64,000 nt of DNA from NCBI RefSeq assembly GCF_000767835.1, contig NZ_JPEN01000068.1:22088-86087 (forward strand). Reading direction: 5' to 3'. The translations under genes were made by a program, and so were the position numbers. Below, in pieces: positions 58,790 to 64,000 of the stretch. The notes beneath the pieces are model-generated. The model was not told where the DNA came from. It saw nothing but the letters and a program-made list of their open reading frames with translations, and ran no database searches. The stretch is from Streptococcus sinensis (GTDB lineage: Bacteria; Bacillota; Bacilli; Lactobacillales; Streptococcaceae). Numbering within the stretch: position 1 is the stretch's first letter; the number at the start of each line of letters is the position of its first letter.

Positions 58790-60292
58790 TCAACCAACAT
58801 CTGCTTCAAATAAAGACACTTGTGTCGCTCGTTTAAGCCCATTTTTAACTCCTTCTAGCACCCGTTTGGTAAACCCTAAGCTTTCTTCAAAAAAAGCTGC
58901 AATACTAGCAAAATAAGCCTCCTGGCGTTCTTTTTTCACTTGAATCAGAGACAAGACAATGGCTTTCACAGAAGCTAATTTAATCCCTCCATAACGACCA
59001 GATTTAATTGTATAGAAGACCTTTTGATCCTGTTTCAAAGCTTTTAAAACCTTATCCAAGCTTCTTTCAGGAATACTGAGTGTTTCTCTAAGTGCTTTCT
59101 TTGTCGTCTGGATAAACGGGTCTCCAGCTTCATGTGTTGTCCGTTCTAAATAAGCCATGATGTCTGCTTTCCACTCTGACAGATGACTATATTTGCGATC
59201 TGCACGTTTCTTTTTGAATTTGTACCAGCGTTGTTTAACGAATAGATCAGTATGTTTGAGATTCTTATTCACCCACGCTTTACATAATAGTGTGATGTAC
59301 TCACGGCTAGCAGCTTCGTATTTGCCAGAATAGGCGCTCGCAATGAGCTTCAGGAGTTCTCCTGAATGGACTGGTTCGTCTAATCCTAGGTTAAAGTCAT
59401 TCAAAATGACCTCACAATCGCCCTGAGAGACACCGGACGAGAAATTAGCAAGAGCTAATGTAAAAAGTACGCTATTTCTTCCCATCAAGGCTTTCGCTCC
59501 CTTAATGTTCGACTCATTCAGAAGCATCTGATACCAGGGTTCATCAATCTGCTTTACCCCAGCAGTTCCTGATATTACACTTAGATTCGGTTTCTTGCTT
59601 GAAAAGGGGAGATTAGATTGCTTCATAGACCAGTCTAACCACTCCTGGAAGGAATAGGTGTATTCCTTGTGGAAAAACTCAATATTGTCTGTTCGTGGCA
59701 TCCGTGCAATCCCAAAATGGTTGCAGGTCATATCAACTGGCAAGGTTTGGGCAAAGTAGTTTCTCAAATTTTGCGAGATAGCTTTGGCCACTTTGACCAC
59801 TCGAAATTGTGAATGAGTCGTCACATAGGCTGCTTGTTTCAGGACAAAATAAGCCTGGTAGCCTTTATCTGATTTTAGAATCAAGGTTGGCATAAATCCT
59901 AGATCAATAGCAGCTGTTAGGATGTCTCCAGAAGTCATCTCTTCAGCAGAAGAAGTAATATCAAAATCTATGTAGAAAGTATTAATCTGTCTCAGATTAT
60001 CTTCAGCATGTCCACGTGTAATTTGTCGTTTCTCGTCGCTATAAGAGCCATAGCGATAGACATTCGGTGTCCAATGCGTAAAGTTATCCTGATTCTCTAA
60101 AATTGCTTCTAGCGAGGTTAGGACAAGCCCACGTGCCTTTGTCATATTGGTCTTAGAACGATAGGCAAATATAGCCCCACGTTTTCCTTCTTCAGCTGAA
60201 GAGACTAATTTTAGGTGGCTATTCTTAAATTTGGTTTGTCTTAACCCATCTTTTAGGATTAAGTTACAGATTGTCTCTATCTGTTTTACCAT
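58790..60292 (-). CDS. AEP-type primase/replication protein with PriCT domain
   Basis: 500 residues. INTFYIDFDITSSAEEM (about 103-119) provides the acidic pair of an archaeo-eukaryotic primase-like fold, and the His in CNHFGIARMPRT (about 192) fits its third motif. A PriCT-type domain follows (GRNSVLFTLALANFSSG to SAYSGKYEAAS, about 273-335), then a winged-helix-like C-terminus. Such proteins prime or initiate replication of plasmids and ICEs. It starts at ATG 60292 behind AAGGAGACCTAA. With the short RepA_N protein it suggests that the element replicates after transfer. Confidence 0.8.
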   Translation of the reverse strand: MVKQIETICNLILKDGLRQTKFKNSHLKLVSSAEEGKRGAIFAYRSKTNMTKARGLVLTSLEAILENQDNFTHWTPNVYRYGSYSDEKRQITRGHAEDNLRQINTFYIDFDITSSAEEMTSGDILTAAIDLGFMPTLILKSDKGYQAYFVLKQAAYVTTHSQFRVVKVAKAISQNLRNYFAQTLPVDMTCNHFGIARMPRTDNIEFFHKEYTYSFQEWLDWSMKQSNLPFSSKKPNLSVISGTAGVKQIDEPWYQMLLNESNIKGAKALMGRNSVLFTLALANFSSGVSQGDCEVILNDFNLGLDEPVHSGELLKLIASAYSGKYEAASREYITLLCKAWVNKNLKHTDLFVKQRWYKFKKKRADRKYSHLSEWKADIMAYLERTTHEAGDPFIQTTKKALRETLSIPERSLDKVLKALKQDQKVFYTIKSGRYGGIKLASVKAIVLSLIQVKKERQEAYFASIAAFFEESLGFTKRVLEGVKNGLKRATQVSLFEADVG

Positions 60293-60351
60293 TTAGGTCT
60301 CCTTATTTCTTTTGAAAATAGCTTCTTCATTTTTTCAATGTCTCTCAATAA

Positions 60352-61032
60352 TTAAATTTGTTCCTTAAGAAGTTCTTCCGGCATCAATTTCGTTTCTTTT
60401 GCATGGTTAAGACCATCTACATATGCCTCAAAATCAACATTCTCAATCTTTACTTTAGTTTCGCGACTTTTCAATTCTCCCATACGCCGTTTTTGTTCTT
60501 CCGTTACTTCTGCTGGGACTTGCACCATCAACGCAAATTCTTCTGAGGTTTGTGCCTGTTTTCTAAATCGCTCGTCTAGTCCTGCAAGAAATCCTAACAA
60601 GTATGACTTTTTATAATCTTTCCAACGTGCCTTGGGAATTATAGAAAAGAACCGTTTTAATCGATATTTTAGATATAAGATAGCTCCTTCATAAACCTTA
60701 GTACACAATTCAGCATCGGACTGATATCCAAAGAAGATCATCTGAGTAATTCCTTCATCCACAACCCTTCTTCTTATCACTTTACATCTAAAATTTTCAC
60801 CTAGAATAGCTGCTAATTTCTCTTGCCACCAAGGCATTCTATACTCCCAGGTGCCTACTGTTTCTCCAATCTTGTTTTTAGTTTGAGTAGTCGTTATATC
60901 ATTCATAGATAGATTGTGCTTTACCATCAGCTTTTGAGCCATCAGAAGAGCTGTTTGTCCTTCTTCGTCATTTGGTGCATCATAAGCTAATTCAAGAAGG
61001 TTCTGTATCTTAAAAATAACCTTGTTATTCAT
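60352..61032 (-). CDS. DUF2786-domain protein
   Basis: 226 residues from ATG 61032 behind TTGGAGGATTGAT. The first 50 residues (IQNLLELAYDAPNDEEGQTALLMAQKLMVKHN, cited here as landmarks IQNLLELA and AQKLMVKHNLSM) match the DUF2786 helical domain, commonly found in phages and mobile elements. The rest is basic and helical. Function unknown; often near replication genes. Confidence 0.75.
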   Translation of the reverse strand: MNNKVIFKIQNLLELAYDAPNDEEGQTALLMAQKLMVKHNLSMNDITTTQTKNKIGETVGTWEYRMPWWQEKLAAILGENFRCKVIRRRVVDEGITQMIFFGYQSDAELCTKVYEGAILYLKYRLKRFFSIIPKARWKDYKKSYLLGFLAGLDERFRKQAQTSEEFALMVQVPAEVTEEQKRRMGELKSRETKVKIENVDFEAYVDGLNHAKETKLMPEELLKEQI

Positions 61033-61033
61033 A

Positions 61034-61495
61034 TCAATCCTCCAATCGATACTTTCGTGGTAAATGCCAAGCATAATGTTTTGGATCATCAACCATTGCA
61101 TTGTAAAAAATCATATTCTCAGCGATAATTTCTTGCCATTTAGGTATCTCTTCACGATAGATACGTTTTAGTCCATAGAATTTTTTTGCAATAAAACGAA
61201 CAGCTCCAATATGATCCCCTAAGCCAACTACACACAAAACATCATGTTCCATATCATAAACCCAGTGACTTTTTGAATTTGTCAAGGTTTCCCAAGCGAA
61301 TTCTCTATCTCTCTCAAGAAAGTCATAACCTGGTCTATAGTAAACCTTCGTCTGATAAGGTTCATCATTAAAACCATAAAAACAATGACTACACAGTGTT
61401 CTATTTTTATCTACCCACCAGCAAGGACCATACTTTTCGTCGATACAAGGGGTAATCCAATTACATCCGCATCGTCTACAAATTCCTGTTTCCAT
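61034..61495 (-). CDS. Zinc-ribbon-like protein
   Basis: 153 residues from ATG 61495 behind GAGGAGAAAAAAC. Two Cys pairs (CRRCGC, then C near 18, C near 26 and LCSHC near 36-40) form a zinc-finger-like head; the rest is Trp/Tyr-rich. Function unknown. It ends 1 bp before the DUF2786 gene. Confidence 0.55.
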   Translation of the reverse strand: METGICRRCGCNWITPCIDEKYGPCWWVDKNRTLCSHCFYGFNDEPYQTKVYYRPGYDFLERDREFAWETLTNSKSHWVYDMEHDVLCVVGLGDHIGAVRFIAKKFYGLKRIYREEIPKWQEIIAENMIFYNAMVDDPKHYAWHLPRKYRLED

Positions 61496-61592
61496 GTTTT
61501 TTCTCCTCATCCGGTAACAATCGTTTTAACTCGGTTGGGAAGCCATTTTTTACCCAATTTTCAATCATCTTGTCTGTTTCTTCTTGAGTCAT
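61476..61592 (-). CDS. 38-residue peptide gene
   Basis: ATG 61592 stands behind CTAAAGGAGAAGTT. The product is acidic at the start and basic at the end (MTQEETDKMIENW, then KRLLPDEEKKHGNRNL). The frame overlaps the following gene start, so translation is likely coupled. The ribosome binding site is the main support. Confidence 0.5.
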   Translation of the reverse strand: MTQEETDKMIENWVKNGFPTELKRLLPDEEKKHGNRNL

Positions 61593-61602
61593 AACTTCTC
61601 CT

Positions 61603-62097
61603 TTAGTTAGCTCTCATACTCTGTGGAAGAGTTGAGTTTGGCAAACAATAACCATCCTGTAAATCTCTCTTCAAATAAAATTCAGGACTTGTAGTTGTTA
61701 CATAGTCGCTTCTCTTCCAGTTTCGTCGAAGACGTGTATTAAACAGGGAAATTCTTGCTTCAATCTCTTTGAACTTGAATCCTAGCTTCAAATACGTTGT
61801 AACAATTTCATGAACATGTTCTTTAGATTCTTTATTTCTAACTCTATTATGGATAGCTTGTTCTTGGTCTTCCATTATCAAACTTTTCTGATATTGGACA
61901 TAGAGTACTCTCATATTTTCGATTTTCCTCTGCCAGCTCAAGTTATAAGGTTTACCAGAGTACTTATTTACCAAGTTTCTAACAGGATCTTTGAATTTCA
62001 TCTGAATAGAATCAAACTCCCCTAAATCAGTTAGAGGATCAATGAAACCCATTGGCTCGCTACTGATCAACTGATCATAAAATTTATTTCTAATCAT
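61603..62097 (-). CDS. Hypothetical helical protein
   Basis: 164 residues, basic, mainly helical; FKEIEARISLFNTRLRR suggests a DNA-binding helix-turn-helix, but no family is recognised. It starts at ATG 62097 behind TAGGAGGCTAGA. Confidence 0.5.
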   Translation of the reverse strand: MIRNKFYDQLISSEPMGFIDPLTDLGEFDSIQMKFKDPVRNLVNKYSGKPYNLSWQRKIENMRVLYVQYQKSLIMEDQEQAIHNRVRNKESKEHVHEIVTTYLKLGFKFKEIEARISLFNTRLRRNWKRSDYVTTTSPEFYLKRDLQDGYCLPNSTLPQSMRAN

Positions 62098-62133
62098 TCT
62101 AGCCTCCTAGTTATACCTTGTTGTAAGCACTTT

Positions 62134-62322
62134 TTAAGACGTATTTCCCAAGTTCATTTCCTCAAATAAATTCATTTGACGAAACATAGTTTGTGACTCC
62201 TTTTGACTAGAAATAGAATCTCCATTTTCTTCAGTTACATCTGAATTCGTTTCCTGATCGTGGTCAATGACTTCATAAATTTCTAAAGTGTCAATATTCA
62301 TCACAATTTCCAATTCCTTCAT
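62134..62322 (-). CDS. Small acidic protein, first gene of element B
   Basis: 62 residues from ATG 62322 (MKELEIVMN) behind AAGGGAGTC; the longer frame lacks a site. Strongly acidic (DHDQETNSDVTEENGD) with a C-terminal MFRQMNLFEEMNL motif that looks amphipathic. It follows a hairpin next to the right end of the element. Such acidic peptides are often DNA mimics or inhibitors; unproven. Confidence 0.5.
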   Translation of the reverse strand: MKELEIVMNIDTLEIYEVIDHDQETNSDVTEENGDSISSQKESQTMFRQMNLFEEMNLGNTS

Positions 62323-62358
62323 GGTAAGACTCCCTTCTTTATAAGATTTTAAGCGAAC

Positions 62359-62387
62359 AAAAAGGAGAACAGATTTCTCCGTTCTCC
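62359..62387 (-). terminator. Hairpin terminator/attenuator inside element B right end
   Basis: Arms GGAGAAC/GTTCTCC followed by TTTTTG on the minus strand, 16 bp inside the right terminal repeat. It shields the element's first operon, or attenuates it. Confidence 0.65.
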
Positions 62388-62403
62388 CCATAAATACAGG
62401 ATT

Positions 62404-62434
62404 ATTTCTTATTCTAAAAACTCTTACCACTTAC
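62404..62434 (-). repeat. Right terminal inverted repeat of element B
   Basis: Read inward it begins GTAAGTGGTAAGAG and contains TTTTTAGAATA. 26 of 31 positions match the left end. Confidence 0.88.
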
Positions 62435-62443
62435 TTTGAAATC
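62435..62443. repeat. Target site duplication of element B, right copy
   Basis: TTTGAAATC, identical to 13903-13911. Confidence 0.9.
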
Positions 62444-62539
62444 TTTTATAAAATGTTCGGATTTTGGTTATGTTGATAATCATTGACAAAAAATAAATTT
62501 CTTTTTGATGAGACTTTAGAAGCTTTTACCTTGGTTTTT

Positions 62540-62548
62540 TGTTATAAT
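62540..62548 (+). promoter_or_regulatory. fbpA promoter, extended -10
   Basis: TGTTATAAT (TG one base before TATAAT) lies about 30 bp before the start codon, and no strong -35 is present at 17 bp. Transcription runs away from the element. Confidence 0.6.
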
Positions 62549-62577
62549 TTTCTGTAGCAAGTTTCAAGGAGAAAAGC

Positions 62578-64000
62578 ATGTCATTCGACGGATTTTTTTT
62601 ACACCACATGACAGAGGAGCTCCGCCGCGAATTGCTGGGCGGCCGCATCCAAAAGATTAATCAGCCCTTTGAACAGGAGCTGGTTTTACAGATTCGCAGC
62701 AACCGCCAAAGCCACAAACTGCTCCTATCAGCTCACTCAGTCTTTGGGCGCGTCCAGCTGACTGAGACCACTTTTGAAAATCCAGCTGTTCCCAATACCT
62801 TTATCATGGTTATGCGCAAATACCTGCAAGGCGCTGTCATTGAAGCGATTCAGCAAGTTGAGAATGACCGAATTTTGGAAATCAGTGTCTCCAATAAGAA
62901 CGAAATCGGCGATAGCGTGGCTGTGACTCTGGTCATCGAAATCATGGGCAAGCACAGCAATATCATTCTCTTGGATAAGGCTAGCGGTAAGATTATTGAA
63001 GCCATCAAACATATCGGATTTTCCCAAAATAGCTATCGAACTATCCTGCCGGGCTCAACTTATGTCGCACCGCCTCAGACGGGCAGTCTTAATCCTTTCA
63101 CCATCGGTGATGAAAAGCTCTTCCAAATCCTACAGACAGAGGACTTAGAGCCCAAACGCCTGCAGCAAATGTTTCAGGGATTGGGTCGGGATACGGCTAC
63201 TGAACTCAGTGGCCGTTTGACAGCTGACAAGCTCAAAACTTTCCGAGCCTTCTTTGCCAGTCCGACTCAGCCAAGCCTGACCGAAAAATCTTTCTCTGCT
63301 CTGCTATTTTCCGACAGCAAGACCCAAATGTCCACGTTATCCGAGCTTTTAGACACTTTCTATAAGGACAAGGCGGAGCGCGATCGGGTCAACCAGCAGG
63401 CCAGCGAGCTCATCCGCCGAGTAGAAAATGAGTTGGAAAAGAACCGAAAAAAACTGGGCAAGCAAGAGGAAGAGCTCCTAGCAACGGAGAATGCAGAAGA
63501 ATTCCGTCAAAAAGGTGAACTCTTGACCACCTTTCTCCACCAGGTGCCCAACGACCAGGAACAGGTGGAATTGGACAATTACTACTCAGGTGAGAAGATT
63601 GTCATTGCGCTTGATAAGGCTCTTACGCCCAATCAAAATGCGCAACGCTATTTCAAACGTTACCAGAAACTAAAGGAAGCTGTCAAACACCTGACCAGCT
63701 TAATTGAGGAGACACGGACTACGATTCTCTACCTAGAGAGCGTAGAAACAGCCCTTTCTCAGGCCAGCCTGACTGAAATTGCGGAAATTCGGGAGGAACT
63801 AATCCAGACTGGCTTTATCCGACGGCGCCAGAGAGAGAAAATCCAGAAAAGGCAGAAACCGGAGAAATATTTGGCAACAGATGGCCAAACCATTATCCTG
63901 GTTGGCCGCAACAATCTACAAAATGATGAGCTGACTTTTAAGATGGCGAAGAAGGACGAACTTTGGTTCCACGCCAAGGATATTCCAGGTAGTCATGTGG
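62578..64000 (+). CDS. fbpA: FbpA/PavA (RqcH-type) protein, partial
   Basis: 474 codons are visible and the frame is open at the right edge; PavA is about 550 residues. MSFDGFFLHHMTEELRREL opens the NFACT-N domain; a long coiled coil follows (about 265-310 and 350-400), then the NFACT-R start (ILVGRNNLQNDELTFKMAKKDELWFHAKDIPGSHV). Homologues act as the RqcH factor of ribosome rescue by adding C-terminal alanine tails, and as a fibronectin-binding adhesion factor of streptococci. It starts at ATG 62578 behind CAAGGAGAAAAGC. Its GC content and codon use differ from the ICE. Divergent from trpX before the ICE insertion. Confidence 0.93.
   Translation, partial: MSFDGFFLHHMTEELRRELLGGRIQKINQPFEQELVLQIRSNRQSHKLLLSAHSVFGRVQLTETTFENPAVPNTFIMVMRKYLQGAVIEAIQQVENDRILEISVSNKNEIGDSVAVTLVIEIMGKHSNIILLDKASGKIIEAIKHIGFSQNSYRTILPGSTYVAPPQTGSLNPFTIGDEKLFQILQTEDLEPKRLQQMFQGLGRDTATELSGRLTADKLKTFRAFFASPTQPSLTEKSFSALLFSDSKTQMSTLSELLDTFYKDKAERDRVNQQASELIRRVENELEKNRKKLGKQEEELLATENAEEFRQKGELLTTFLHQVPNDQEQVELDNYYSGEKIVIALDKALTPNQNAQRYFKRYQKLKEAVKHLTSLIEETRTTILYLESVETALSQASLTEIAEIREELIQTGFIRRRQREKIQKRQKPEKYLATDGQTIILVGRNNLQNDELTFKMAKKDELWFHAKDIPGSHV

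Larger units (their letters stand above)
13912..62434. mobile_element. Complete TnGBS-type integrative conjugative element (element B)
   Basis: The boundaries come from terminal inverted repeats (13912-13942 and 62404-62434, 26 of 31 identical) flanked by a perfect 9-bp direct repeat. Inside are an ISLre2-type transposase at the left end, parA/repA, VirB1, VirB3, VirB4, VirB6, VirB8, VirD4-like genes, a MobP-type relaxase and surface adhesins. The combination of an ISLre2 transposase, plasmid replication genes and a conjugation system defines the TnGBS family of Streptococcus. Insertion 16 bp upstream of a -35 box is the known target rule of that family. All recognised transfer parts are present and open, though the VirB4 ATPase motifs are degenerate. 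Confidence 0.92.

Noticed and set aside
13912-62434. Integration by a tyrosine or serine recombinase
   Set aside because: No such gene was found, and the 9-bp duplication and inverted repeats indicate transposition.

Overview
The window is oral-streptococcal DNA (mitis/sanguinis-type, inferred). It holds two chromosomal genes, a tryptophan-transporter binding protein gene (trpX, 12513-13520) with a T-box leader, and the start of fbpA/pavA/rqcH (62578 to the right edge). Around them are two mobile elements of the TnGBS type, that is, integrative conjugative elements (ICEs) moved by an ISLre2-family DDE transposase. No rRNA, tRNA, CRISPR array or tyrosine/serine integrase was seen.

Element B is complete at 13912-62434 (48,523 bp). 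Its ends are imperfect inverted repeats (26 of 31 positions identical). They are flanked by a perfect 9-bp target duplication, TTTGAAATC, at 13903-13911 and 62435-62443. The left end lies exactly 16 bp upstream of the trpX -35 box, the spacing known for TnGBS insertion (15-17 bp upstream of a sigmaA promoter). B therefore sits between the formerly adjacent, divergent trpX and fbpA. All its protein genes are on the minus strand. From right to left they are: a 62.3-54.4 kb operon (small proteins, an AEP/PriCT primase, a DUF2786 protein, membrane proteins including a CPYC thioredoxin-like protein); a candidate oriT at 53.6-53.97 kb; a relaxosome operon (three ribbon-helix-helix-like proteins, a secreted nuclease, a PD-(D/E)XK-like protein, a MobP-type relaxase); a 1.7-kb-residue polyvalent primase-like/ArdC protein; topoisomerase III with a short Clp-like AAA+ protein; a pilin, VirB8-like and surface-adhesin operon (proline-rich LPXTG protein and antigen I/II); an HTH repressor; a SEC10/PgrA surface-exclusion protein with ssb; VirD4; a lipoprotein; VirB6 and a BRCT protein; VirB3/VirB4/VirB1-like transfer genes; parA/repA; and the transposase, with a candidate small RNA next to the left end.

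Element A occupies 1-12361 and continues past the left edge. Its right end (12331-12361) matches B's right end at 22 of 31 positions, with a terminator just inside, as in B. It carries a small winged-helix-like protein, RepA_N, a Dam-type methylase, a SEC10/PgrA protein, an antigen I/II adhesin, and Maff2-, VirB6- and PrgI-like transfer genes. Its transposase would lie outside the window.

The genes form a plasmid-like replication and partition module, a type IV secretion channel, a relaxosome and a pCF10-like PrgA/PrgB/PrgC surface module, moved by a transposase. Two element-wide signals stand out. One is a 36-bp promoter module repeated seven times, always with an 18-bp spacer, in front of the transfer operons. 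The other is a GTTATATAAC palindrome at seven sites, two of them bracketing the parA promoter.
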